Shown here: piece by piece, positions 1-10,160 of the stretch
Numbering within the stretch: position 1 is the first letter of the stretch
Layout: every line of letters begins with the position of its first letter
Assembly (NCBI GenBank): GCA_947579665.1
Contig: OX388345.1
Span: 59,387,454-59,451,453, forward strand
Origin: Sympetrum striolatum
Lineage: Eukaryota > Arthropoda > Insecta > Odonata > Libellulidae
Length of the DNA: 64,000 nucleotides
Direction: 5' to 3'
The notes under the pieces: generated by a model
What the model was told of the DNA's origin: nothing
Databases searched by the model: none
The model's input: only the letters and a program-made list of their open reading frames with translations
Position numbers and translations under genes: made by a program

Positions 1-810
1 AAATCTGATGACCGGAGAAGATATTTCAAATTTTATGATTCATCAGCGCGATTCCAAATGTATCAACATCGGACGAAAAAATGTAGAAAGATAATTATTT
101 ACGGAAATATCACTCAAAATTGAAAATATTTTTTTTTGTCAGACTGGAACTCGCAATATTTCAATGTTTATTGCAATATTGTGTGAACACATATTTCTGC
201 GCACTCATGAATTTTTATGGCCTCCTTTTATATTATTCTCGCATATTGTTTGACCCTTTATTATACATTTCTTTGTTATTGGGAGAATAATACAACCAGG
301 TGGAAATTATATTGTTCAATTTCGTAATCAGACCTTATATCAAACTGATAGCCATTACATAGAATTATTGCGTCTGATTGCATGTACATCTCATAATAAT
401 TAAAATGACCAGCTCAGTTTCTGTATCCTTTTATGAAAAACCTACTTCTAAAGCTGTATCCTATCCCCTCCAAACAATCGAGCAGCACAATGCTAACGAA
501 TTTGTCCAGACTCACGTTTTTACTTTATGATATTCATCGTATATATCCTCATTACATATATTCTTGTATTTAAGCAAGACATTCTTATATCAAATTTATA
601 TACGCGCAGAAATCATTAACAAGTTAGGAAGTCTTAAATTTAATCAGTAGAAATGATTATTTATTCGTTTTATTACACTGAAGGAATATTTGAAAGTATA
701 GTTTTGCAAAGGAATTTAGGGAAAAGTATTAACCTTTTTAGTGAAAACAAATTCAAAGTTTAGGGACCGAATAAAATTAGTTCAGTGAAAATTTTAGCAA
801 CTGAAAGTTT
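1..810. other. AT-rich non-coding DNA, nothing recognised
   Basis: Both strands are closed by frequent stops. I see no TIR, tRNA-like block, tandem array or coding-like segment. The right edge is set by the start of the dispersed repeat at 811. Confidence 0.6.
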
Positions 811-1498
811 AAAAAAATCCGATGCGGCCAACACATGACTTTCTCCATATTTATTGAAAACAGAAGCCTATGCCGGTAATATATAAGTAACTCCAAAACA
901 ATAAGTGTTACAGGAAAATATTTCATACAAAATTTGTTGTAAAATACATTATCTATAACTTTTGTACATAATTGTGTATACCTACAATGCAATCTGACAG
1001 GGATATGTATGAAAAACTTCCATTTCTGGATAAACAACAACTTCCGGTTAACCTTTATTCAAGAATAACTCCTAAACAATCAGTTTTACGAAAACATGTT
1101 TCATTAAAAAAGTTGTAGTAAAGTATATTATCTATAACTTTTGTATGTAATTGTATATACCTACATTGCATTCTGACAGAGATATTAAAGAAACAAAGTT
1201 TTGATCCGGTTACACCGGAACTTCCGGTTAAGCGATATTCATCAAAAAATATTCAACTCTTGGCATTGTTAGGAAAATACTAATTATGAATTTTGGAAAG
1301 GATCGGATAATTACTTTTTAAGATAGAGCGCCCACAAACTTTTTTACCACAGACAGACAGACACACAGACAGACATGTTCGGGAAAATAACGAAAACGAG
1401 CTCTATGGGCCCCAAAACATCTATTTCCGTCGAAATCTGGAGGTCGAATTTTTTTGCGGATACAATACTTTCTCTATACTACGTATAGGGAGAAAGTA
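811..1498 (-). mobile_element. Dispersed repeat family 1, copy A
   Basis: Read on the minus strand, this copy starts at 1498 with a near-palindrome (CTTTCTCCCTATACGTAG then TATAGAGAAAG). It continues through the words TTTTGGGGCCCATAGAGCTC and GTTTTCG, a TGTCTGTCTGTGTGTCTG tract, 'GTGGGCGCTCTATCTTAAAA', and then two tandem units each opening at a CCGGAAGTT-type word (about 1041-1050 and 1221-1230, period about 180 bp). It ends at a T-run next to 811. The same order recurs at 30026-30537 and 36081-36763. No transposase or RT is visible, so it is a non-autonomous or satellite-derived repeat of unknown class. The open frame on the minus strand at 777-1040 lies inside it and is not a gene: the copy at 30026 is frameshifted there. 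Confidence 0.85.
1335..1376. repeat. CAGA/CACA microsatellite inside repeat family 1
   Basis: The tract CAGACAGACAGACACACAGA and its continuation is at the same internal place as the TGTCTG tracts of the copies at about 30146-30178 and 36203-36227. It therefore belongs to the repeat and did not arise locally; its length differs between copies. Confidence 0.8.
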
Positions 1499-2370
1499 AA
1501 AATATTACTTTGCGATTTAGGCAGAAATATATGCAGAATTACGGTAAAGAAAAAATTAAAAGTTACTATAACAAAAATACCTTACGTGGTGGCACTCTTC
1601 TGAGCTCATATCTGTAATCAGTGGCGAGAGCAGCTATTACAATCCATTTTACCAAAAAATGTTAAAATTTATCGGAATGTGTAATTTATGGAAATAATTT
1701 ACTGGGTCGTTTTACATCGCAATATAATTTATTTTAAACCGATTCCCTGGAGGGAGTGTATCTTCTTTTTAGTGGATTAAATGTTTAATTAAAAACTGTT
1801 TCGACAACTGGAAAGCGTTGGGATTAGGCTAGATGCACAGATAGAGGAAGCTCAAAGAGTGGGGATTTCGGATTACTCAGATCCCGGGAGTCATCATTAC
1901 ATATCCGCCATTTGAGGACGTCAGTATCGAGTGAAACATCGTGGCGCCAACACAAAGCCCGAATCTGGACAAAGGGAAATCCTTTTGAGGGGTCACGAGA
2001 GAGTGATTGAGATGGATTTATGTCCCTGGAGGAATCTGCGAAAATTCCTCCCTAAAATATGGGCATCGAGTATCGCGAAGGGAATGTTTCTTTTTAAATG
2101 GAATACGTAGAGTTGAGATATTTGAAGAAAATTTTCTAGATGTATTCAAGATTAATATACTTTGCTTTATACAATTTAAACTAGATTATCATTCCACTTT
2201 TTATAGGACAAAACTATTTGAGATTTCAACCGCACGACTCCAATCACTGCTTTAAAGATTTCATGATGATAAGGAAAGGTAAATACATACATATAAAACA
2301 TGCTTATAGGACTGCATCTATATAAAACCAATGTGAAAATTAGCGACATGACAGGAACTATATGATACTG
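1499..2370. other. Non-coding DNA, nothing recognised
   Basis: AT-rich, with a slightly GC-richer part at about 1850-2080. The short plus-strand frame at 2007-2255 has no recognisable motif and is treated as chance. Confidence 0.5.
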
Positions 2371-2460
2371 GATGCGCCATGGTAGTTTAGTGGTTAGAAC
2401 ACCTGCCTGGAAAGTAGGGGGACCAGGGTTCGAGTTCCGACCACGTTGCCATTTGCACTC
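2371..2460 (+). mobile_element. tRNA-derived SINE head
   Basis: A polymerase III A box (TAGTTTAGTGG, 2383-2393) and B box (GGTTCGAGTTC, 2427-2437) are present. Between them is an anticodon-type arm, CCTGC / loop CTGGAAA / GTAGG (2402-2418), which would give anticodon GGA. The T arm does not close properly and I could not form a clean acceptor stem, so this is a tRNA-related SINE head or tRNA pseudogene and not a working tRNA gene. The reverse strand of such heads commonly gives spurious 'NSNPGPPTFQAGVLTTKLP'-like peptides, as it does here. Confidence 0.7.
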
Positions 2461-2706
2461 CATGTTATCCTTGGCTTTAAAGATTTGTTTCGATTATAAC
2501 TATTCTTGGATTCGGGAAATGTGCTCAAAAATCAATCTAGAATTGAGCTAGAACAGTTAGTAGAATATGCTGAATAAACTCAAAGTAATGCGTTGTTTCT
2601 CTTTCGACTTATGGTTTTTGTGTACCTGAAAGATATATTTGGTCAATATATTTGATCTCCTTTTGTCTCATACATCATTTATGATAGGAGTCCGTTTTTA
2701 ATATAC
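2461..2706. other. Possible SINE body, unassigned
   Basis: This follows the tRNA-like head. I see no A-tail or target-site duplication that would fix the 3' end of the SINE. Confidence 0.3.
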
Positions 2707-2793
2707 TTCTACATCTAGACGTGTATTAATAACCTACAAACCACCCTTTGGCACGTGGGGAAGCAAATAAATACGATATTGTCAGTTTAAATT
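2707..2793 (+). repeat. Dispersed repeat R, copy 1
   Basis: The segment around CTACAAACCACCCTTTGGCA (2733-2752) aligns by eye in the same orientation with 8508-8590 (CTACAAGCCGCCTTTCGGCG). Shared words on both sides are CTACAT before it and a GGGG..AA..AAATA/TAAAC stretch after it. Each copy lies 80-110 bp from a family 2 MITE. It could be a fragment of a longer retroelement; no coding potential is seen. Confidence 0.55.
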
Positions 2794-2837
2794 CGCTTTT
2801 CACCACAATTTTGTTGGTTTAACACAAGTGCTACAAG

Positions 2838-3113
2838 TGTAAAAAAGGAAAATTTGGAATACAGCTGAATTAGAGGTTTAAAATCTCCAATAGCCGTCTT
2901 TGTCGGCGCTCCTCACCCCTTGCGTGTATTCTTTGTATTTTTTTAACTTTATCGGTGTTTTTTGTACTTTATGGCACCTGAGGAAGATAGCATCGTTGTT
3001 AAAATGTACATTGGATGTTCCTAAAAGAGCGGCGATCCTTTATGCTCTCTCCAATAACCGGTGAAGGAGGTGAGGAACGCCGAAAAAGATGGCTATTGGA
3101 GATTTTAAACCTC
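2838..3113. mobile_element. MITE family 2, copy 1 (TA-flanked)
   Basis: The core runs 2873-3113 with long terminal inverted repeats. The left end GAGGTTTAAAATCTCC, then AATAGCCGTCTTTGTCGGCG, is mirrored by CGCCGAAAAAGATGGCTATT and GGAGATTTTAAACCTC at the right end; arms are about 45 bp. TA lies directly outside both ends (2871-2872, 3114-3115), as expected for Tc1/mariner-type insertion. The middle holds TGAGGAAGATAGCATCGTTG, which is also recognisable in the copy at 35660. Upstream, 2838-2872 (..AATTTGGAATACAGCTGAATTA) is shared with the other two copies, so the mobile unit is larger than the hairpin or arose from a shared parent locus. Confidence 0.8.
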
Positions 3114-3115
3114 TA

Positions 3116-4142
3116 AGTGTCCGAAGTATGACTCTATAAACACATGAAAGACTGTCATATTTAAAAAAATGTACGCCTTTTAATTTGCTAACGTTCCGTG
3201 CAGGTTATCTTAAATCTCAGTGAGTTATTAAGTTCTCTTTCCCTCGCCAGAGAAAGTAGCCGACCTAAAATAGATTTCATTCTGCGATAGCTACCGTTGG
3301 AAGAATGATCACCGCCATCCCTAGAATTCATCCCACGGACTCAAACGAATTTATTAGGCGGAAGTAATCCTCGTTTTCTTCCTCTGCATCCATCTCCTCC
3401 CACAACAGGTCATCGACGCCGATTGAACATGAAACGTCGGAACTAATGAGGCAGCATTAAAAGTCATTAACCGGGCTAAGGAGCAATAATTTCCGCTCTC
3501 CAGTGAAGGGACCGTCGCGGTGTGAAAGAGCTATCGAGCGCTTAGGCGATTGGACTAAAGACTAAATGAACGGGAAGGGAGGAGATGGCCGTTTTAGCCA
3601 TAAATTTAGCGCCTTCTTACCTCCAAAAGTATGAGAGAGCTATTTTTTTTATCTCTATGCGATTTCTACCGTTAATTTTGACGCCTTTTTATTCTAATTT
3701 AATCTATTCAAATCTCTCAGTTGTTGTCTACAGCGATGAAATTACGTCATATTATTACTCTGATAAAATGAGTTAATGGCTTTTCGAGAAATTTAGTTTT
3801 CTATTGCTGCGAGCCGCTAAATATGGCAACAGAAAATAAGATTGGTCATTTTAATCCATTGGATCTTTTAATGTGTTTTATTTAAATCACGAATGAATGG
3901 TTTTGGCTAATTCTAGTTATATTGAAAGAGATCATAACGCAAAGTATCATAAAGTTGAATAATCTTCAACGATAAACTTTTTCGTACAGTCTGTCAGTTT
4001 TACTATTTTCCAATGAATAATACCATAATAGTTGGTGTAACTAAAGATAATAGCTATTGGCTAATAGATAAAGCCTTGGGTACCTCATATGGAGTAAAGA
4101 CGTGTCTTGAAGGAGCAAAAGAATTTTTATCAAAGTAAGAAA
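3116..4142. other. Non-coding DNA with a GC-richer island at 3240-3600
   Basis: The 3240-3600 part is richer in G, C and CpG than its surroundings and contains no coding-like frame. The rest is AT-rich. No repeats recognised. Confidence 0.45.
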
Positions 4143-4279
4143 ACTGAATTTCCACACAAGGTTTATTACAATGCTTGGTTTAGTTATTGAGTTAACATCT
4201 TCTGCTAAGAAAATTAGAATATGTCTACTCGAAAGCGAAGCCAGGTGCTGTAATAAACCTTATGTGAAATATATTCAGT
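4143..4279. repeat. Inverted repeat (fold-back element)
   Basis: The left arm is ACTGAATTTCCACACAAGG then TTTATTACA (4143-4170). The right arm is TGTAATAAACC then TTATGTGAAAT..ATTCAGT (4249-4279). The arms pair over most of about 28 positions with a few mismatches and a small insertion; the spacer is about 78 bp. It looks like an old MITE or palindromic insertion. No clear target duplication was found. Confidence 0.65.
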
Positions 4280-5799
4280 ATTATGTTTTGGAAATATGTG
4301 CGAAGTTTCAGGAGTCACGCTTGATCGCAATAATTTAAAAATGATTATTTATATGACTTAGAAACATCCTAAAATAAGACTCCAAAACAAGGGCGGAGCG
4401 AAAAAGAAACGTTGCCGAAAAAGAAACACTTAGGATGAAATTTCTCAGAAATAGAGTCAAGAAATCAGGAATTTGAAGAATAAGAAAATCAGTAATTATG
4501 CATAGAAGGAGCCATTAAAGTGAAGAGTAGGAACGGCAAGAAATAATGGAAATGGAGGAATTGCTAAGCAGGATGCATACATGCAGAAAATAAGACCATA
4601 CGGAAGAAAATGGGTAATAGGATAGAAGGAGAATATATGAAAAAGGGGGAGGAATTATCCCGGCCCCGTCAGTCTTTTTTCAAGTCCGTTTTTCCTTGGG
4701 ATTTTTCCTGGGTTCACGCACCTATGTGCAAAGTATTTAAGTAACCCTTTCCTTGGTGAAAGAGATAATTGCTGGAGAGAAGGAAATGAAAATACACAGT
4801 AGCCAGTAGCTAGATATCGTACACAATCATAAAGGAAAACTGTATTAAAATAAGCTTTATTAAATTCTTCGTATTTAGCTTTTATCGGTATTTAGAGCTT
4901 TACTTTTTATTTCCCTCCTTGTTTAGCTCTTTGCAAGACCCTCAAAGCACTTATTTAAAGTTATCACTGCAGACAGTCAAAAGAAATACAAAATTGTAAA
5001 AACAAAACAAAGTAATAATTTGCGAAGATATGTGCGACAAGGTCGCCTGAGAGTATAGGGAATGTAAGCGTGGGGATTAAAGGGAGGTTCATGGGCAACT
5101 GCGATCCCTGTATTTTTCCCGGATCCCTCGGGGTTTGCGTGAAGGGAGGTGTTTGATTGGTGCGGGTGATGCTCGTAAGAGGAATTGGGTAGCGAGCGGG
5201 ACACCTCTAATCCCCATCTCTGTTGATTGAAAGTAAATAATGGGGAAGTCGAAACCACTTATCTCTTCTGGAAGTCAGGCCGTTGAGGAGAAGAAAATAT
5301 TGGGACTAGGGCGGGTTTAAAAGGTCGCCAATTATTTTTAAGCGAAGCTTGTTCTTCTCTCGGAGAATGGCGACACTGATTTTCTCGCGTCCCCCGAGAG
5401 GTTTTGATTTTCCCTCGCCGGATGATTGGTCGCCCGCCGCAGATTTATTGGCTCGCCATCGACTTCGGCTTTTTGTTTCACGCGTCGCTTGATTTACGCT
5501 ATTTTTTTTAAGATTATCCGTTTACTCGGGCATGATCGTGGTTTCGGAAATTGAGATCTTTCATCGGATTACGATTAACATTTTTGGTCGTTTAAGATTG
5601 AAATCAGATGCGTACTTAATTCGATAGAGTCGGGATTAAGAGTATTCTTGCCTAGTTGCCTAGTTACGTGCTCAGAATGAGGTCCGTTGATGAAATTTTA
5701 CTGTCTGAGCTTGATTCCCTTGATACTGATTCCTTTCTCAAAGATCAAAAGTGCTAAACTATTTTTCTGTAGGTTTTTGAGGATGCTTTTAAACATTCG
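4280..5799. other. Purine-rich tract (4380-4660) and GC-richer island (5000-5560)
   Basis: 4380-4660 is strongly A/G-rich on the plus strand and contains a 12-bp direct repeat CGAAAAAGAAAC at 4399-4410 and 4416-4427. 5000-5560 is GC-richer with many CpG. The minus-strand frame at 4977-5258 shows no recognisable domain. Confidence 0.4.
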
Positions 5800-5804
5800 G
5801 TTGT

Positions 5805-5863
5805 ATGACCACCACCTGGCCTCGTGCCTATTTGTAGTTTTGAGAATAAATAAATAAATAAAG
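5805..5863 (+). mobile_element. LINE-like 3' end
   Basis: A short GC hairpin word GGCCTCGTGCC (5818-5828) is followed after about 16 bp by the simple tail AATAAATAAATAAATAAAG (5845-5863). This arrangement is typical of the 3' ends of insect non-LTR retrotransposons. No reverse-transcriptase remnant is visible upstream, so it would be a severely 5'-truncated copy. Confidence 0.4.
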
Positions 5864-5920
5864 TACAATCAACAGCTTAGGCCGTGATTTCGTATTAAGA
5901 ATCCATCAGGAAGAAAAATT

Positions 5921-6055
5921 AAACCAACTTTTACAATTCGACAGAATATTTTATTAGATTATGACCACGGTTTCGACTCATGGAGTCATCCGCCAGAGTA
6001 TGACTATATGGGTCGTATTCTACAAAGTATTCTGCGGTATCGTAAAAGTTGGTTT
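5921..6055. mobile_element. Fold-back element with GAC..GTTTCG core
   Basis: Arms AAACCAACTTTTACAATTCG (5921-5940, continuing ACAGAATA) and TATTCTGCGGTATCG then TAAAAGTTGGTTT (6028-6055) are complementary except for about four positions. The interior carries GACCACGGTTTCG (5963-5975), then GAGTCATCCGCC. The core recurs in the fold-back elements at 19485, 35982, 56586 and 60538. Confidence 0.7.
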
Positions 6056-7390
6056 CACTTTTGCTCCTTTCGGTAATGTGTATAAACTTGTTGACGTAAG
6101 CAACCTAGCATTGCGATTGTAGTTATTGAAAATATAGATTAATAATAAGTAAATAGGCGACTGCGAATCAGTTTCTATCTATACAGTTTTAACTACGGTA
6201 AAGGTAAAAAAGGTGATTATTACATTTGTTAGTTAGATTACATCGAAAAATTCTGCGGTAGCCAAATTTACATTTCGAGTTGAATTTATAATTTTCGCTT
6301 CGATTTCTACAGATAAGTCGTTATCGTTTTAGTCCTTCGTATGTAAACTTGATGAGGATGCTCATTAGAGAGTGTCAGGTTTTCTTTAATTGAAAAAGAA
6401 CGACATAAAAATTAATGAATTTTAATTATTAATGATTATTGAGAAACCTCATATGAATATTTCGTAGCTAATATTTCAAATTATGACCTTACTGAAATGT
6501 AACGAACAAATGATCTTACAGAATAGGGTAAACAATCGAAATTTGTTTTATATAAAAATAAAGTAAGAGAATAATATCTCCTAATTTACCAGGCTTTATC
6601 TCAGCGATAGTTATTGACACTTAATCATAATGTGAAAACACTTTGCGGTATCTAATTCTCTGTGGATGTTTCTAGCAGCGTCAAAAGAAGGAAAATCGTG
6701 AAATTTTTTCACGCGCCTATTTCCAAAAATAAGTATAGTGGGAGGTATGTTTCGTTCAACGTTCATTTTTGCAGCTTTTATCCTCCTTATTTTATTCCCA
6801 TTTTGGCTTTATCTGATCTCTGAATGCATGTATAAACAGGTTGATTGCATCAGGTACACGTAAATTGGGTCATAGATAAATAATTCTAATTCCTCCTCTC
6901 AGCGATGTAAGTTAAAGGAGCTGCAGATCAGCTCGACCGATAGCTGTTTTTTCTTCGAGTCTTCTGACCACAGGTTTTTCCTCCTCATCGTCCAATATGG
7001 GCTCTTCTAAATAGGGCAGCCGAGTGCACGCCGTGTATGGTAACATGCGGAACAAGGGAAGGGATTGAATCTACGAGACTTATCTCTCCTCTCAATGATC
7101 TTTGATAAATAATAAGTTTCGACGAAATGGGGGGAAAGAGTAAACAGACATTCCCTTATTGAGTGGCATCATTCTAAATTGGTAATTTTAAGGTTATCCT
7201 CTGATTAATACTATTATTAATTCTTGCTCTTACTTGTGCATAGGTCGATTTGTTTTCCAAAAGATCATCAAGTAGTACGTCAATATAAGAAGATATTATT
7301 TTATTCCATAACGAATTTCACGTGATAGTGTTTAGATTCATTAATGAAATAAACTGATTCGGATGTAATGTGGCGGGTAGTAAGGCAAGT
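6056..7390. other. AT-rich non-coding DNA
   Basis: Only one small hairpin stands out: CGTGAAATTTTTTCACG (6695-6711; 7-bp stem, 3-base loop). No coding-like frame. 6900-7080 is slightly GC-richer. Confidence 0.45.
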
Positions 7391-7458
7391 ACCATATTTA
7401 ATCACAAAAATTGTACAATATTCCATGCATCGAAAATATTTTTGTGATTAAGTGTGGT
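7391..7458. repeat. Short inverted repeat
   Basis: ACCATATTTAATCACAAAAA (7391-7410) pairs with the complement of TTTTTGTGATTAAGTGTGGT (7439-7458) with three mismatches; spacer about 28 bp. The AT content raises the chance of coincidence, but the stem is long. Possible fold-back MITE remnant or hairpin. Confidence 0.5.
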
Positions 7459-8236
7459 GAATAATCAAGATGAGTGTCCATTGAAGTCCATTTGTGGAAG
7501 AGCTTCACATTTTAATTTTTTAAAATATATCGGAGATTCCCATAAAAATATGGGTAAATAACACACAATTTATTTAAGGAAAATATATAGCCTGTCAATC
7601 GCGATATAGGAAGAGCTAAATACAAATCAAATACGATTAATTTGGTGGCCGAAAGAATTGAGGAGCGCCCGTGAAAGCCGGCATAGGTTGCAAACGGCTG
7701 ATGTTTTTGTGTACTCAATCTTGTATTTTTACTGATAAGCTTTAAATAGTTATGGCTGTCCATACATTACTCGATCAATTGACTAGTAAAAATAGCGGAA
7801 AGTCTTTAATATTCAGTAGCAATAGCGGAAGGGTACTTGAAACTGCCTCTTTAAGAATATCAGATCGATGCTGCGCAGTAATGTTTTCTTGGAAGATAGA
7901 AGTATTCCTCCTTATATAGCCTTGACATAGCTTTTTTTAGACGGATGGAATTACATCCGATATTTTAGTTTTTGATGTAATCTGTATTCTGTATTAGTGA
8001 GAGGTTTCTCGCAATGATATGAACAAGTATCGTCTTGTTGAATTACGTTTCGGATGTTGCATTAGGAAGTACATCTAAAATTTCGTATTATTAAAGTAAT
8101 TAGAAAATTAACCTCAAAAAATGCCTTTTGAATAATACATTGAAATTTTTATTCATTTTAAGCGTCCCTAACACATAGAATTAATCAGCGTGGGATGTAA
8201 TCCGCTGCGTTGAGATCTCAAAGTAGACTCAAGGTT
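7459..8236. other. AT-rich non-coding DNA, nothing recognised
   Basis: The minus-strand frame at 7512-7763 lacks any motif I know. No structured repeat seen. Confidence 0.5.
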
Positions 8237-8238
8237 TA

Positions 8239-8433
8239 GAGGTTTAAAATCTCCTATAGCCGTCTTTGTTAGCTTTCCTCTCCTCTTTCACCGGTAATCG
8301 GAGAAAACAGGAAGGGATAGCCGCACTTTGTTTTCTCCGAATACCGGTGAAATAGGTGAGGAACGCCGACAAAGACGGCAATTGGAGATTTTAAACCTCT
8401 AATTCATTAACAGCTGCGCTCCAAATTTTCGTT
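8239..8433. mobile_element. MITE family 2, copy 2 (TA-flanked, inverted)
   Basis: The core 8239-8399 is 161 bp, shorter than the other copies because the middle is missing. Ends are GAGGTTTAAAATCTCC and GGAGATTTTAAACCTC, with TA outside both (8237-8238, 8400-8401). The inner arms CTCTTTCACCGGTAATCGGA and TCCGAATACCGGTGAAATAG pair closely. The shared extension lies to the right here (8402-8433, TTCATTAACAGCTGCGCTCC), so the element is inverted relative to the copies at 2873 and 35660. Confidence 0.85.
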
Positions 8434-8507
8434 CATGATAGACTTAAGGTTTTATATGTAAATACCGTTTTAATTAACTCTCGGCTCTTGTGATTAACGT
8501 TAATTCA

Positions 8508-8590
8508 TATCTACATGTACATTATTACCCTACAAGCCGCCTTTCGGCGAGTGGCAGGGGGGATAAACACCAGTTGATCTAAACTATAAA
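8508..8590 (+). repeat. Dispersed repeat R, copy 2
   Basis: ATCTACATGTACATTATTAC then CCTACAAGCCGCCTTTCGGC aligns by eye with 2707-2793 in the same orientation. The CGCCTTTCGGCG-type word can form a small hairpin. Class unknown. Confidence 0.55.
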
Positions 8591-10074
8591 ATATCTTCAA
8601 TAATAAAGGTAGTGTTATGCGAGGGGCTATGTTTAAGTTTCGTTAAATATTAATCATATCGAAATGAATTGTATCTTGAATGACAACATAAGATTGCTAT
8701 ATTAAAGTTACGGATGAATTCTGATATATCCTATAATTTATGGATATTAGCAGTTTCGTAGTTAGTGGAAAGCGCCACGTTCAAAACTGTAACGGAGAAC
8801 ACACATGATATATCGAGACGATTTGTTTACCAGAAAGTTTGTGCGATGCGCTTTGCGCCATTTATTTGTCGATGTCGTGGGAGGGAGCCAGACTAGAGAC
8901 GAGAAAATTGTCCGGCTCTAGCCTTTATGAGGTTTACGGTAGATGGGGAGCCAATCGGTGTGGCTGCTCCGGACGCCACTCGAAAACTCCAATTCCCTTC
9001 TCATCCACTCCACTTGTCCATCCTTCCTCTCTAATAATTCCGCTTCTTCTTCTTCTTTTCTCCTTTTCCCCTCTTCCCCATCGCCGCTCGAATAATCACA
9101 GACGATGACCCAAATGCACGCCGTCATTCGGTCTTGTAAAAGTAAATGCTCTGCTCTCAAGTTAACGATACGCCCTTACTTATCTACTCACTGTTACTTT
9201 ACTTCTCCGTGGGTCGACTAATTTATCGCATTATTCCGCTCTCCCCGATTGGTCTAAACAGGGTTGTCGGCTCGGCATACATCGCGCGCAGTTGACTATA
9301 TATATCGGCGAAAGGATGCTTATCGAAAAAATGATGCATCTTTCGCTTAATCGTTTATTGATTTCCCATGCGCCGAGCTAAATACGGTACAGCTGTTGCA
9401 TCATACGGTTATTAATCCGCTTCTCAGTATGTGTGTCAGTGTGAAAAAAGCAGCGATCGATAAGGCAAACGAGTTGAAACTTCGGAATCCTATAGAGCCT
9501 TATATTATTGGAAAAATCACGTTTTCAAGCAAGTCCGTTTTTAGAAAAGTATTTTGAACGAGGTCGTCTAAATTTGGATCGCAGGCTGAACTTCATTTGC
9601 TTCTCTCTTAACTGCGTAGCTAAGAGTTGTCAATTTGTCTGCAATTGCCATGCTACGCCGCGGTTTTCTTATGATATAAATCTTATTAAATCAGTTGTTT
9701 CTACTGGAGGAAAATTTTTGAAAATTCTGAAGAGTTGGTTAGAATAATTTGAATATTTTATATACTTATATATTTATTTTATATATAAAGTCCGTTAATC
9801 CGTCGAAGAAACGATTGCTATATCTTTAGCCTATAACCATAAATTAAGACTAATTTTCATACTCTACATATGTAATATTTTTTCTTTATATGATAGTTGT
9901 TTATTACTTTAATTTATGTAAAGGTATGCAATATCGAAAAAAGATCTTTCCGTTCATTTCTAACTTATATAATATTTGTTTATAAATGTAAGGAAGCATA
10001 TACCCGTTATAAATTTAATTATCATTATAAAAGTCTTACGATTATCAATAAATATAATTGAGGAAGGAAGGACG
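8591..10074. other. Non-coding DNA with a GC-richer, partly pyrimidine-rich island (8820-9260)
   Basis: 8985-9085 is dominated by C and T on the plus strand (CTTCTTCTTCTTTTCTCC region), which keeps both strands open at 8839-9160. These frames have the composition expected of simple sequence and show no domain. 9740-10060 is very AT-rich. Confidence 0.45.
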
Positions 10075-10160
10075 TGAAAAAATTCCGACGGGACCAAAAA
10101 CCTCCTGTTTTTTTTGTTGATTGATTGGTTGCCCTATCCTATTGAGCTATTCAACCAGGA
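10075..10160 (-). mobile_element. Degenerate tRNA-derived SINE head
   Basis: Read on the minus strand, an A-box-like TAGCTCAATAGG (10149-10138) with one extra base is followed about 35 bp later by GGTCCCGTCGG and a T-run (10095-10080). That matches a decayed B-box region as found in SINEs of the type 'GTCGGaTTTTT', and compares with GGTCGGATTTTT at 52166. The middle contains an A-run of 8, so the tRNA fold is lost. Confidence 0.45.

Noticed and set aside
2371..2443. Functional tRNA gene
   Set aside because: A and B boxes and an anticodon arm exist, but the T arm and acceptor stem do not close and the GGA anticodon is unusual for a eukaryotic tRNA; SINE head preferred.
2176..2463. 95-codon minus-strand frame with NSNPGPPTFQAGVLTTKLP
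   Set aside because: This is the reverse strand of the tRNA-derived SINE head at 2371-2460, a well-known source of spurious proteins.
4666..4690. Word CAGTCTTTTTT resembling a known insect miRNA seed
   Set aside because: The match is limited to a low-complexity T-run and no precursor hairpin forms around it.
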